Shown piece by piece: positions 1 to 8,627 of a stretch of DNA of 64,000 nt. Source of the stretch: Collinsella sp. (lineage in GTDB: Bacteria > Actinomycetota > Coriobacteriia > Coriobacteriales > Coriobacteriaceae); NCBI GenBank assembly GCA_019414205.1, contig DXML01000001.1, forward strand, positions 1 to 64,000. Reading direction: 5' to 3'. The stretch's first letter is position 1, and each line of letters begins with the position of its first letter. The notes beneath the pieces are model-generated. The model was not told the DNA's origin and ran no database searches. It saw only the letters and a program-made list of their open reading frames with translations. The position numbers were made by a program, and so were the translations under genes.

Positions 1-54
1 CTGGTGATCTCCGCCTTGAGAGGGCGGCGTCCTAAACCGCTAGACGAACGGGCC
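1..54 (-). tRNA. tRNA-Glu (anticodon CTC), 3' part cut by window edge
   Basis: The minus strand from 54 starts GGCCCGTTCGTCTAGCGG, the usual 5' end of a bacterial tRNA-Glu. It continues through the D arm into an anticodon stem CCGCC/GGCGG whose seven-base loop is CTCTCAA, giving anticodon CTC. The variable and T arms and the 3' end lie beyond the left edge. Confidence 0.9.
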
Positions 55-206
55 ACATGACATCTGCACTGCCGTGCTGCGAGGAAATATATTACGGGAC
101 AAAAAACGCAAGCGCAAGAAGAAATTCCAAATTGCCGAAATTTTGTCGCGAGGTTATGGAACGCGCAGGTCAACAAGGTAGTAAATTTGGAACGGGGCTA
201 TTTTAG

Positions 207-1601
207 CTACCCTAAGTGGAGATGAGTCAGGAGGGCTTCGCGGTTGTTGGGGATGTTGTCCTCGATCACGGCGTCGAGGGCAGCGTTGAGAAGCTGTCCC
301 AGCTCCGGCCCCGGCTTGACGCCGGCGCGGATCAGGTCGCCACCATTGATGGCAAGCATCTTGAGTGTATAGGGCTCCCCCGCCTGCAGCAGATCGTGGG
401 CGAGCGTACGCATCTCCTCGATCGTCTCGACGTAATAGAAGCACGAGGGCGCCTTGCCGAGCGTGTCGGCACGCTTAAGGTCCATGAGCTCGTCCATCAG
501 ACGCGGCGTATCGACACCCTCGCCCGAAAGCGCGCGCATCATATTGAGCAGGCAGGAGCGCTCGGGGCGCAGCGGCTTGTCATGGCATTTGATCAGCAGG
601 CACACATCGCGCACCAAATCGTGCGAGAGCGCCAGGCAATCCATGATGACACGCGCCTTCTTGGCGCCGAGCTCGGGATGACCGTAGAAGTGGCCGCTGC
701 CGTCGTGATCGACCGTAAAGCACTCGGGTTTGGAAACGTCGTGCAAAAACGCCGCCCACATAAGGCTCGACGAGGGCGCGACGCCGTCGCACAGCGCCAG
801 CTCCCCTGCCACCGTCAGCACGCGGGCGATATGCTCGTAGACGTTAAACGCATGATAGACGCTGCGTTGATCAAACCCGCGAGCGGACGCGAACTCGGGC
901 ACGGCGGCGCAAACAAGCTCGGGGTAGCGCAGCATCGCGTCTCCCCCATGGCCGGTCGAAAGGATACCCTCGAGCTCAATGCCCACGCGCTCGCGCGCCA
1001 CAGCATCGAGCAGCGGCGCGCACTCGGCAAGCGCCTGTTTAGTCTTAGGCTCGATCATAAAATCCAGACGGCAGGCAAAACGCACCGCGCGCAGCATGCG
1101 AAGCGCGTCCTCGTTAAAACGACGCTTGGGATCTCCAACGGCGCGGATGAGCTTGCGGTCTAGGTCGCCCTGACCATCGTAGCGGTCGACAAGACCACGC
1201 TCGGGATGCCAGGCCATAGCGTTAACGGTAAAGTCACGACGCGCCAGATCGTCCTCAAGCGACGCTGCATGCTCCACACTCTGGGGATGGCGGCCGTCGG
1301 TGTAAAAGCCGTCTAGGCGGTAGGTGGTGACCTCAATGCGCTCATCATCGCAAATAGCCGTGATGCCGCCAAATTTTATGCCCGACTCAACCACGGCAAT
1401 ATCAGCCGCTTCGAGCGCCTCTTTGGACTCCTGCCACAGGCCGCTGCAGCACATGTCAACATCGTGGCTGGGGCATCCCATCAGGGCATCACGTACCCAA
1501 CCGCCCACGTACCAAGCCTCAAGACCTGCTGCCTCAAGCGCACGCAGGACACGGATAGAGGCATCGGTCGGCTGCGTACCGTTGAGCGAAACATTGCACA
1601 T
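207..1601 (-). CDS. cca: CCA tRNA nucleotidyltransferase with HD domain
   Basis: Adds or repairs the 3' CCA end of tRNAs in the cytoplasm. The 464-residue protein has the class II nucleotidyltransferase head, with GGWVRD at residues 33-38 and the metal-binding DVD at 47-49. RRDFTVNAM follows near residue 125, and the RNA-binding helical region contains RRFNEDALRMLRAVRF. A C-terminal HD phosphohydrolase motif (FLHDVSK) suggests extra phosphatase activity, as in bacterial multidomain CCA enzymes. The ATG at 1601 is preceded by AGGAGG at good spacing. The next gene-like feature downstream is the tRNA-Glu. Whether it performs full CCA addition or only A addition cannot be decided from the motifs alone. 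Confidence 0.93.
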   Translation of the reverse strand: MCNVSLNGTQPTDASIRVLRALEAAGLEAWYVGGWVRDALMGCPSHDVDMCCSGLWQESKEALEAADIAVVESGIKFGGITAICDDERIEVTTYRLDGFYTDGRHPQSVEHAASLEDDLARRDFTVNAMAWHPERGLVDRYDGQGDLDRKLIRAVGDPKRRFNEDALRMLRAVRFACRLDFMIEPKTKQALAECAPLLDAVARERVGIELEGILSTGHGGDAMLRYPELVCAAVPEFASARGFDQRSVYHAFNVYEHIARVLTVAGELALCDGVAPSSSLMWAAFLHDVSKPECFTVDHDGSGHFYGHPELGAKKARVIMDCLALSHDLVRDVCLLIKCHDKPLRPERSCLLNMMRALSGEGVDTPRLMDELMDLKRADTLGKAPSCFYYVETIEEMRTLAHDLLQAGEPYTLKMLAINGGDLIRAGVKPGPELGQLLNAALDAVIEDNIPNNREALLTHLHLG

Positions 1602-1698
1602 GCCTATGGCCTCCTGCGACTATCAAATTGGCTATCGATTGCGTCTGCAAGAAGTCTAGCAAGAAACAGCCTCCACTGCACACGCAAGTCCGATAAAC

Positions 1699-1732
1699 AA
1701 AAACGCATCCGTCCTGGTCTAAGACGGATGCG
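1699..1732 (-). terminator. Rho-independent terminator after the first PfkB kinase gene
   Basis: A perfect 10-bp stem CGCATCCGTC/GACGGATGCG (1704-1713 and 1723-1732) encloses a 9-nt loop. On the minus strand it is followed by TTTTTG, which marks the end of the transcript of the kinase gene ending at 1766. Confidence 0.85.
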
Positions 1733-1765
1733 AAATAATTGAACTATTCAGGCAAGGTGCCGGAA

Positions 1766-2698
1766 CTAGCAAACCTGACGGATTGCAATACCCTTCTGAT
1801 ACTCATCGACCTTGGCAAAATCGCCCAGACCCGGGCACTCGACCACGTTGGCGCCGGTGGCCATCGAGAGGCGCAGGGCATCCTCGACGCGCTCCGGGGC
1901 GTCGTGCCACACGGACAGGAAGGCGGCCAGCGAGGAGTCGCCCGCGCAGACGGTCGACAGCAGCTTGACGTCGAAGGTGCGGTTGGCAAACCAGATGTGC
2001 TCGCCGTTGGAGAAGTACGCGCCGTCGCCGCCGAGCGTCAGCAGTACATTCTTAGCGCCCTTGGCGTGCAGCTCGGCCATGGCGCCCATGACGGACTCGT
2101 CGTCGCCACCGCTCACCTTAATGCCAAAGATGTCAAGCAGCTCGTCGTCGTTGGGCTTAATGAGCAACGGCTCCATAGCAATGAGGTCGGCCAGCTGATG
2201 GCTCGAGATATCGAGCACGAACTCGGCGCCCTTCGCCTTCACGCGACGCAGGACCTCTGCCAGGAAGCTCTCGGAGGTGTTGGGGGGCAGCGAGCCGCTG
2301 ATAACCAGGCAGGTCATGTCATCGAGCGAATCGATAAGCTCAAACATCTCCTGCTCGTTGGCTTCGTTGATGGCGGCACCGGCGTTGACCATGTTGTACT
2401 CGGTGTCGGGGCCGGCATTGAGGAACACGTTGACGCGCGTGATGCCGTCAGTCCACACGGGCTTGACGGGCACGCCCAGGGCCTCGGCGCCCTTAACGAT
2501 ATACTCACCCGAGAAGCCTGCGAAGAAGCCCAGGATCGTGGTGTCGACATCGTAGTGGTCGAGCGTAAACGAGACGTTGAGGCCCTTACCGTTGGGCGTG
2601 TAGACGGCGTTGCGGGTACGCGTGACGGTGTTGGCAGCAAGACCGTCGCAAGAGATGTTGTAGTCAATAGCGGGATTTGCAGTAAGCGTGTAAATCAT
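1766..2698 (-). CDS. PfkB-family 1-phosphofructokinase (paralogue 1)
   Basis: A predicted 310-residue sugar-phosphate kinase of the FruK/LacC branch of the ribokinase fold, probably phosphorylating fructose 1-phosphate to the 1,6-bisphosphate. The N-terminal TLTANPAIDYNI and NGKGLNVSF correspond to the family's TLNPALD and GGKGxNV substrate loops. LVISGSLPP and the C-terminal VCAGDSSLAAF correspond to GSLPxG and GAGDS, with the catalytic Asp kept. The first Gly of GAGD is Cys here and in the neighbouring paralogue. Start chosen at 2698 because GAAAGGAAC lies just upstream; a longer frame starting at 2713 would run through that ribosome site. It has its own terminator and a separate upstream terminator, so it is probably transcribed alone. 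Tagatose-6-phosphate kinase is the main alternative. Confidence 0.85.
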   Translation of the reverse strand: MIYTLTANPAIDYNISCDGLAANTVTRTRNAVYTPNGKGLNVSFTLDHYDVDTTILGFFAGFSGEYIVKGAEALGVPVKPVWTDGITRVNVFLNAGPDTEYNMVNAGAAINEANEQEMFELIDSLDDMTCLVISGSLPPNTSESFLAEVLRRVKAKGAEFVLDISSHQLADLIAMEPLLIKPNDDELLDIFGIKVSGGDDESVMGAMAELHAKGAKNVLLTLGGDGAYFSNGEHIWFANRTFDVKLLSTVCAGDSSLAAFLSVWHDAPERVEDALRLSMATGANVVECPGLGDFAKVDEYQKGIAIRQVC

Positions 2699-2732
2699 GA
2701 ATGTTCCTTTCACGAAGCAACGTGTTAATGAA

Positions 2733-2738
2733 AGTATA
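2733..2738 (-). promoter_or_regulatory. putative -10 box for the first PfkB gene
   Basis: The minus strand reads TATACT here, 35 bases upstream of the chosen start and downstream of the preceding gene's terminator. No convincing -35 hexamer sits at 16-18 bp, so this is a weak call. Confidence 0.35.
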
Positions 2739-2820
2739 TTCCACGCTTCGGCAAAAGGCTACAACAACTCGGTGAACGGTGTGGAACGCGTGAAGCGCAG
2801 CTCCGAGGTTCGAGTGGGAC

Positions 2821-2854
2821 AAAAAACGGCGCCCCGGCCGAAACCGGAGCGCCG
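2821..2854 (-). terminator. Rho-independent terminator after the second PfkB kinase gene
   Basis: An 11-bp GC-rich stem with one mismatch (CGGCGCTCCGG pairing with CCGGGGCGCCG on the minus strand) runs into TTTTTTGTCCCAC. It separates the two paralogous kinase genes. Confidence 0.85.
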
Positions 2855-2881
2855 CATGCGCACGAATATGTCGCGTTTCGC

Positions 2882-3814
2882 TTACTTACGATCGAGCTTG
2901 CGGACAGCAACGCGCTTGCTGTACTCGTCGACGTGACCAAAGTCGCCGATGCCGACGGACTCAGCAACATTGGCGCCGGTGGCCATAGCGAGCTTCATGG
3001 CCTCCTCGACGTTGTCGCGATCCCTGTACCACTTGTGCAGGAACGCAGCGAGGGTGCAGTCGCCGGCGCAGACGGAAGAGACAAGCTTGATGTTGAACTC
3101 ACGCTTGGCATACCAGATGTCCTCGCCGTTGGAGAAGTAAGCGTCACCGCGGCTACCACGGGTGAGCAGCACGTTCTGGACGCCGGCCTCGTGAGCCAGC
3201 TTCATGGCGACGCGGACCTCGTCGTCGGTGTCGACCGGCACGCCGAAGATAGCCTTCATCTCGTGATGGTTCGGCTTAATGAGCAGCGGCTTCTTGTGAG
3301 CGAGCTCCTTGAGCTTGTCGGAGGACAGGTCCAGGACGACGTCGGCGCCACGGGCCTGAGCGTGCTCCATGACCTGAGCCAGGAAGTCGGGCGTAGCTTT
3401 GGGAGGCACGGAGCCGGAGACGATCAGGCACTCAAGGTCGCCCGCGGTGTCCAGGATGTTGTAGAGCTCCTCCTGGTGCTGCGGCGTGATCGGAGCACCA
3501 GGGTTCAGGATGCCGTACTCGTGCTGGCCATCGTTGACGTAGGTGTTGATGCGCGTGATACCGTCGGTCCAGACCGGGCGGCAGAGGCAACCCAGGTTCA
3601 TGACCTCCTCGACGATGAACTTGCCCGTGAAGCCGGCGAAGAAACCGAGCGCGACGGTGTCGACGCCCATCTTCTTAAAGGCGAAGGACACGTCGAGGCC
3701 CTTGCCGTTAGCCGTGTAGCTGGCCGAGCCGGTGCGAACGTTCTCGTCGGGCTCGAGCGGAGAGCTCGAAACCGTCATGTCGACAGCCGGGTTAGCGGTT
3801 AGCGTGTAGAACAT
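2882..3814 (-). CDS. PfkB-family 1-phosphofructokinase (paralogue 2)
   Basis: A 310-residue paralogue of the kinase encoded just downstream. It shares TLTANPAVD, NGKGLDVSF, WTDGITRIN, LIVSGSVPP and LLIKPNHHE. The C-terminal motif is VCAGDCTLAAF, so the catalytic Asp is kept but both positions around the usual GAGDS differ (Cys for Gly and Cys for Ser). It lies immediately downstream of ptsI, which supports use of a PTS-delivered sugar phosphate such as fructose 1-phosphate. The ATG at 3814 is preceded by AGGGGGT. The two copies differ throughout, so this is an old duplication with possible substrate divergence. Confidence 0.85.
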   Translation of the reverse strand: MFYTLTANPAVDMTVSSSPLEPDENVRTGSASYTANGKGLDVSFAFKKMGVDTVALGFFAGFTGKFIVEEVMNLGCLCRPVWTDGITRINTYVNDGQHEYGILNPGAPITPQHQEELYNILDTAGDLECLIVSGSVPPKATPDFLAQVMEHAQARGADVVLDLSSDKLKELAHKKPLLIKPNHHEMKAIFGVPVDTDDEVRVAMKLAHEAGVQNVLLTRGSRGDAYFSNGEDIWYAKREFNIKLVSSVCAGDCTLAAFLHKWYRDRDNVEEAMKLAMATGANVAESVGIGDFGHVDEYSKRVAVRKLDRK

Positions 3815-3841
3815 TTACAGTACCCCCTGTATATGTGAGGG

Positions 3842-3871
3842 CCGCGTGGCCGGCCCATTCCAACCACGCGG
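3842..3871. terminator. hairpin between ptsI and the second PfkB gene, possible weak terminator
   Basis: CCGCGTGG (3842-3849) and CCACGCGG (3864-3871) form a perfect 8-bp stem in the gap between ptsI and the kinase gene. No T-run follows on either strand, so it could be an attenuator, an RNA processing site or a factor-dependent stop. Confidence 0.4.
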
Positions 3872-3888
3872 TTACCTCTGATACCAAA

Positions 3889-5592
3889 TTAGCGAGCTGC
3901 GGACTCGAGCAGTGCCTTGACCTCGGCAGCGGTGTTGCAGGCGAGCGCCTTCTCGGCGAGCTCGTCGCACTCGGCCTTGGTCCACTGGCTGATGGTCTTG
4001 CGGGCGAGCAGGATGGACGGAGCGCTCATCGAGAACTCCTCCAGGCCCCAGCTGATCAGCAGCGGCTCGAGCAACGGATCGGCAGCGGCCTCGCCGCACA
4101 TACCAACCATGATGCCGGCCTTCACGCCGCTCTCGATGATGTTCTTGAGCGAGCGGAGCACGGCGGGATAGTAAACCTGGTACAGGTTGGAGATGGTGTC
4201 GTTGCCACGGTCGGCGCACATGGTGTAGCCGATCAGGTCGTTGGTGCCGATGGAGAAGAAGTCGGCGACCTCGGCCAGGCGGTCAGCGAGCAGCGAGGCT
4301 GCAGGCGTCTCGACCATGATGCCGACCTCGATGTTCTCGTTGAACTTGCGACCCTCTTCGGTCAGCTCGGTCTTGCACTGCTCGACGAGCTCCTTGACAG
4401 CCAAGACTTCCTCGACGCAGGTGACGAGCGGGATCATAATCTTGACGTCACCGAAGGCGCTGGCGCGCAGCAGGGCGCGGAGCTGGACCTTGTACTGGTC
4501 GGGATTGGCCAGGCAGTAACGCACGGCGCGGAAGCCCATGAAGGGGTTCTCTTCCTTGACCATGTGCAGGTACGGAATCTCCTTGTCGCCACCCACATCG
4601 AGCGTGCGGATGATGACCGGAGCGCCCTTGAGCGCGCTGGCGACCTTACGGTAGGCGTTGAACTGCTCCTCCTCGGAAGGAAGCTCAGCAGAATCCATGA
4701 ACAGGAACTCGGAACGGAACAGGCCGATAGCCTCGGCATCGTGATCGAGCGCGTTGGGCACGTCATCGGGGTTGCCGATGTTGCAGGCAATAATCTTCTT
4801 GATGCCGTCGGCAGTCACGGACGGCTTGCCGCGGAAGGCCTCGAGAGCCGCCTTCTCGGCAGCGAAAGCCTCGGCCTTGGCAGTGTAAGCGGCGAGCGTC
4901 TCCTCATCGGGATCGGCCTCGACGATACCCTTGCCACCGTCGACGACAACGGTCATGCCGTTACGCAGTGCGGTGCAGCTGTTGGAAACCGAAAGGACAG
5001 CCGGGATCTCGAGGGCGCGCGCAATGATTGCGGAGTGCGACGTGCGGCCACCAGTCTCGGTGACGATACCGGCAACGTGGGCCTTATCGATCGTGGCGGT
5101 CATGGACGGCGTGAGGTCGTGCACGACAACGACGGTGTTCTCGGGCAGGACGGAAAGGTCGACGACCTCCTTACCCAGCAGCTCGGCCAGAATACCGGTG
5201 CGGATGTCGGCGATGTCGGCCGCGCGCAGACGGAACATCTCATCGTCCATGGACAGGAACATGTTCTCGAACATGGTCGAGGTGTCCACGAGCGCCTGCT
5301 CGGCGCAGGTGCCGCCGTCAATGGCGGCGTTGATGGCGTCGGTCATGCCCGGATCCTGAGCCAGGACAATGTGTCCGCTCATGATCTCGGCCTCGGCCTC
5401 GCCCACCGTCTCCTTCATGTGGTCGGCCTGAGCCTGGGTCTTCTCGCAGAAGACCGAAAGAGCGGTCTGATAGCGCTCCTTCTCTGCTGCCGAATCAGCA
5501 ACCTCGTGCGGCTCAAACGTCAAGTCGGGATCGACGGCGACCATGACGGTGCCGATACCGATGCCCTCGGAAGCGTTGACTCCCTGATACAT
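3889..5592 (-). CDS. ptsI: PTS Enzyme I (phosphoenolpyruvate-protein phosphotransferase)
   Basis: Cytoplasmic first enzyme of the sugar phosphotransferase system; it takes phosphate from PEP and passes it to HPr. The 567-residue protein has the phospho-histidine loop GGRTSHSAI with His at about residue 186. The C-terminal PEP-binding barrel shows FRSEFLFMD, GGDKEIPYL, GFRAVRYCL and the GMCGEAA active-site Cys motif. Start set at 5592: AGAGAGGA is six bases upstream, whereas an ATG two codons earlier abuts the ribosome site and longer versions lack one. ptsH lies just upstream on the same strand, separated by a terminator-like hairpin, so some read-through or a separate promoter is expected. 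Confidence 0.96.
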   Translation of the reverse strand: MYQGVNASEGIGIGTVMVAVDPDLTFEPHEVADSAAEKERYQTALSVFCEKTQAQADHMKETVGEAEAEIMSGHIVLAQDPGMTDAINAAIDGGTCAEQALVDTSTMFENMFLSMDDEMFRLRAADIADIRTGILAELLGKEVVDLSVLPENTVVVVHDLTPSMTATIDKAHVAGIVTETGGRTSHSAIIARALEIPAVLSVSNSCTALRNGMTVVVDGGKGIVEADPDEETLAAYTAKAEAFAAEKAALEAFRGKPSVTADGIKKIIACNIGNPDDVPNALDHDAEAIGLFRSEFLFMDSAELPSEEEQFNAYRKVASALKGAPVIIRTLDVGGDKEIPYLHMVKEENPFMGFRAVRYCLANPDQYKVQLRALLRASAFGDVKIMIPLVTCVEEVLAVKELVEQCKTELTEEGRKFNENIEVGIMVETPAASLLADRLAEVADFFSIGTNDLIGYTMCADRGNDTISNLYQVYYPAVLRSLKNIIESGVKAGIMVGMCGEAAADPLLEPLLISWGLEEFSMSAPSILLARKTISQWTKAECDELAEKALACNTAAEVKALLESAAR

Positions 5593-5644
5593 TCCCATTC
5601 CTCTCTCCGTGTCATGTGATAAAGCGTTTTGCCATATCCATGAC

Positions 5645-5680
5645 AAAAGAGCGCAGCTACCTTAAGACAGGTCACTGCGC
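5645..5680 (-). terminator. terminator between ptsH and ptsI
   Basis: On the minus strand GCGCAGTGACCT pairs with AGGTAGCTGCGC around a short loop and is followed by TCTTTTG. It could let HPr be made in excess over Enzyme I. Confidence 0.7.
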
Positions 5681-5725
5681 CCCCAAATATGAACTTAGTT
5701 GTTCAACATGCGACCCGTTTGAGTT

Positions 5726-5989
5726 CTACTCGCCAAGACCGCTCTTGATGAGCTCAATGGCAGCAGCCAGAGCCTCGGCCTCGTCGGCGCCGTCGCACTT
5801 GACCTCGACCTCGGTGCCGCAGGGGATACCAGCAGCCATGAGGGCCATCGGGGACTTGCCGTTGACCTCCTTCTCGGGGGTGACGACCGTCACGTCACAG
5901 GCGTACTTGCCCATGGTGGAGGCGAACAGACCAGCCGGACGCATGTGCAGACCCTGAGGATTAACGAGGGTAGCCTTCTCAGAAACCAT
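5726..5989 (-). CDS. ptsH: HPr phosphocarrier protein
   Basis: An 87-residue phosphocarrier that takes phosphate from Enzyme I and hands it to sugar EIIA domains. The phosphorylated residue is His15 in GLHMRPAG. The regulatory region NGKSPMALMAAGI keeps a Ser at position 46, the residue modified by HPr kinase in Gram-positive bacteria; no HPr kinase gene is in the window, so use of Ser46 is only a possibility. An AAAGGAG ribosome site precedes the ATG at 5989. It has a terminator directly downstream. Confidence 0.96.
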   Translation of the reverse strand: MVSEKATLVNPQGLHMRPAGLFASTMGKYACDVTVVTPEKEVNGKSPMALMAAGIPCGTEVEVKCDGADEAEALAAAIELIKSGLGE

Positions 5990-6128
5990 AGTTGACTCCT
6001 TTTTTGTGTTTAACCCCTGTCATGCATGTGGCAGGAGTCAGATTCACGACGTTGTTTATATTAACTCACATCAAACGGTTTTTCATTGTGTTTCGCACGA
6101 ATTGTTGGACAGATGTCGTTCGCTGTCC

Positions 6129-6257
6129 GCTCGCCTGCCGGGCGGGGCGGTTAAGTTTGCTGCTCTACAGTCCTGCGCAAGACGGAAAGCACATTAAGTG
6201 CCTTCCTTTGCGTGCGGAACTCGCGACAAACTTAACCGCCCCGCCCGGCAGGCGAGC
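6129..6257. repeat. 31-bp perfect inverted repeat enclosing a second hairpin
   Basis: The sequence 6129-6159 is the exact reverse complement of 6227-6257 (31 of 31 bases), with GC-rich outer parts and TTAAGTTTG/CAAACTTAA inner ends. The 67-bp spacer holds its own imperfect hairpin: CGCAA/TTGCG, GGAA/TTCC and GCAC/GTGC around ATTAA. The whole unit could fold into one rod of about 129 nt. It lies in the 507-bp gap between ptsH and the fructose permease gene. There is no T-run at its ends, no flanking target-site duplication and no open frame inside that looks real. Confidence 0.85.
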
Positions 6258-6373
6258 TGCGGGAACATGCTTCCGTCCAAGAAATATCGTGCAAAAGGAA
6301 TTCTGGCTGAATTATTGTTCGCGTGGGTGATTCAGTCGATGAGGGCTATTTATGCCCTTTTGGGGACTAAGGA

Positions 6374-6417
6374 GTGTCCCGGGGTGCCGGCAGGAAAGGA
6401 ACGTCCCTGAGTGCCGG
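6374..6417. repeat. imperfect direct repeat of a GTCCC...GTGCCGG unit
   Basis: Two 17-base units at 6374-6390 (GTGTCCCGGGGTGCCGG) and 6401-6417 (ACGTCCCTGAGTGCCGG) agree at 13 positions and are separated by CAGGAAAGGA. The preceding TGGGGACT resembles other GGGGAC-containing intergenic sequence in this window. Apart from this, the inverted repeat and the terminator at 6426, the gap 5990-6496 holds nothing recognisable beyond the ptsH upstream region. Confidence 0.5.
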
Positions 6418-6425
6418 GTGGTATG

Positions 6426-6461
6426 AAAAAAGGCGAGGACCCGTAGGGAGTCCTCGCCTTT
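6426..6461 (-). terminator. Rho-independent terminator of the fructose permease gene
   Basis: A perfect stem GGCGAGGAC/GTCCTCGCC with a short loop; on the minus strand it is followed by TTTTTTTC. It lies 36 bases past the permease stop codon. Confidence 0.9.
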
Positions 6462-6496
6462 GTTACAGGGGGCGATGTTATTCGCGTACTGCGGAA

Positions 6497-8500
6497 TTAG
6501 ACCAGGCGGGCGTTGATCGTCTTGGCGATCTCGGCGGCGTCGGTGGAACCCTTGACGGTGGCACGGAAGTCCTCGTCCATGAGCGCCTCGGCGACCTTGG
6601 ACAGGATCTTGAGGTGCGTGGTGCCAGCCTGTGCACCAGGGATGAGCAGAGCGATGGCCACGTTGACGGGAGCGCCGTCCATGGTATCCCAACCGGTCAC
6701 GCCGGACTCGTCCTTAACGACGATGACGGCAGCCTCGGTAATGGCGTCGGACTTGGCATGCGGGATGGCGAAGCCCTCCATCATGCCCGTGGTGCCCTCG
6801 GCCTCGCGGGCCAGGAAGGCGTTCATCACGGCGTCGGCGTCGCTGGCGATACCGGCCTTGACAGCCTGGTTGGAAACGAAGCTCAGAGCCTCGTCGCGAG
6901 AAGCGAAGTCCTCGGCGACAAAGACATTCTCGACCTTCACGAAGTCGGCAGCATCGGCCTTAGGGGCCTCAACGGCAGCAGCCTTGGAAGCCTCAACCGG
7001 CTTGGCTACAGGAGCGGCCTTCTGATTCTTCTCGAAGTCGTACTTCTTGAAGGCCACGAACAGGATGCCACCGATCACAGCGCCGATGAGGATCGCGAGG
7101 ACCCACAGCGGACCGTTCTCGACAACGGGCAGGACCAGGAAGCCACCGTGAGGCGCCGGATCGTGAACGTTGAACATGATGGTCAGGATCGAGGCGATGG
7201 AGGAACCGAGCATCATGATGGGCATGACGGGCCAGATGTTCTTGGTCATGAACGGAATGGCGCCCTCGGTGATGTGGGTGCAACCAAGAATGAGGTTGAC
7301 GATACCGGCGTCATGATCCTCCTGGCTGAAGTACTTCTTGCCAACGACGACGGCGAAGGTGGTGATCAGCGGCGGAACGATGCAGGCGGCGGAGACGGCA
7401 GCCATGAAGTTGGTGCCGAAGTTGTAGGTATCGGTGCCAACGCCAGCAGCCAAGGCCTCGGTGAGCATAGCGGTACCGGTGACGTAAGCAGCCTTGTTGA
7501 CCGGGCCGCCCATGTCAACGGCGCACATGCAGCCGATGGCAAGGCCCAGGACAATGGCGCCAGAGGCGGACAGACCCTTGAGGAACTCCATCATGGCGGT
7601 GTTGATGGCAGCCATGGGGCCGGAGATGCCGAGCATGACCAGGCCGACGATGGCGGTCGAGAACAGCGGGTACAGGAAGATAGCCTTGAGGCCGTCCAGA
7701 TTCTTGGGCAGCTTGGAGAAGACCTTCTCGAGCAGCAGGATGACATAGCCAGCGAGGAAGCCGCCGACGATGCCGCCCAGGAAGCCGAAGCCCACGCCGG
7801 CGCCGCCGGCGTCGATCATGCCGGTCTCGGCGTTAACGGGCAGGCCCTGGATGGCGACCATACCGGCAACGAAGCCGGGGACGAGCGCCGGGCGCTTGCC
7901 GATGGACTCGGCGATATAGGCGGAAAGCACGGGAACCATGAGGTTCATGGCGATACCGCCGATGATCTTAAGCATAGCGGCAAAGCTGTTGTAGTCAGAC
8001 GCCGTCGAATCGAAGGACGTGATGCCCCACAGGAACGAAACGGCGGTCAGGACACCACCGGCGACGACGAAGACCAGCATGTGGCTGACGCCGTTCATGA
8101 GGTGCTTGTAGATGATGTGGCCGATAGATTCCTTCTCCTCGACCTCATCCTCGACATCGGCAGCAGCCGCAACCGAGTCGTCACCCTTGGCGGCGAGCGC
8201 GCGGTCGATCAGCTTACCGGCTGCCTCGACGGACAGGGCCTTGGAAACACCAACGGAAACCATGCGCTTGCCGGCGAAACGCTCCGCCTGGACATCCTTA
8301 TCGGCTGCGACGACGACGGCCTTGGCACCGGTGATCTCGCTCTTGGTGAGCTCGTTCTCGACACCGACCTGGCCATGGGTCTCGACCTTAATAGTCAGAC
8401 CTCGCTCGGCAGCTGCCTTCTCCAGCGCCTCCTTCGCCATGAAGGTGTGCGCAATGCCGGTCGGGCAACCGGTGGCGGCGATGATGTCAAACTTAGCCAT
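6497..8500 (-). CDS. fruA: fructose-type PTS permease EIIBCA
   Basis: A 667-residue membrane transporter that imports a sugar, most likely fructose, and phosphorylates it at carbon 1. The order is EIIB first (AATGCPTGIAHT with the phospho-Cys at residue 12). The multi-helix EIIC membrane domain spans about 135-470. EIIA is C-terminal (GFAIPHAKSDAI with the phospho-His), joined by an Ala/Lys-rich linker. An AAAAGGAGGG ribosome site precedes the ATG at 8500; an upstream in-frame ATG at 8572 has none and would add a non-homologous leader. It is divergent from an RpiR-type regulator, and the general PTS genes and two 1-phosphofructokinase paralogues lie just beyond. A mannitol-type substrate is less likely given the domain order and neighbours. 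Confidence 0.93.
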   Translation of the reverse strand: MAKFDIIAATGCPTGIAHTFMAKEALEKAAAERGLTIKVETHGQVGVENELTKSEITGAKAVVVAADKDVQAERFAGKRMVSVGVSKALSVEAAGKLIDRALAAKGDDSVAAAADVEDEVEEKESIGHIIYKHLMNGVSHMLVFVVAGGVLTAVSFLWGITSFDSTASDYNSFAAMLKIIGGIAMNLMVPVLSAYIAESIGKRPALVPGFVAGMVAIQGLPVNAETGMIDAGGAGVGFGFLGGIVGGFLAGYVILLLEKVFSKLPKNLDGLKAIFLYPLFSTAIVGLVMLGISGPMAAINTAMMEFLKGLSASGAIVLGLAIGCMCAVDMGGPVNKAAYVTGTAMLTEALAAGVGTDTYNFGTNFMAAVSAACIVPPLITTFAVVVGKKYFSQEDHDAGIVNLILGCTHITEGAIPFMTKNIWPVMPIMMLGSSIASILTIMFNVHDPAPHGGFLVLPVVENGPLWVLAILIGAVIGGILFVAFKKYDFEKNQKAAPVAKPVEASKAAAVEAPKADAADFVKVENVFVAEDFASRDEALSFVSNQAVKAGIASDADAVMNAFLAREAEGTTGMMEGFAIPHAKSDAITEAAVIVVKDESGVTGWDTMDGAPVNVAIALLIPGAQAGTTHLKILSKVAEALMDEDFRATVKGSTDAAEIAKTINARLV

Positions 8501-8627
8501 GTGTCCCTCCTTTTTAAGTTTTGCGCCCGCAGGCGCTCCCCTACACGCGCGTCCTTGCGCGCTTTTCCACAACTGAAAGATACCAACCTACCGTCCGCGT
8601 GAGAAGAGACAAGGCGCAATTCTCCGG

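Noticed and set aside
3835..5619. 594-codon open frame opposite ptsI
   Set aside because: Antisense shadow; Enzyme I motifs are unambiguous on the minus strand.
6060..6080. Possible catabolite-responsive (cre-like) site upstream of ptsH
   Set aside because: TCAAACGGTTTTTCA only loosely matches the cre consensus and is not palindromic, so there is too little support.
6374..8602. 742-codon open frame opposite fruA
   Set aside because: Antisense shadow; translation is Asp/Gly/His-rich without family resemblance, and fruA has clear EIIB, EIIC and EIIA motifs.
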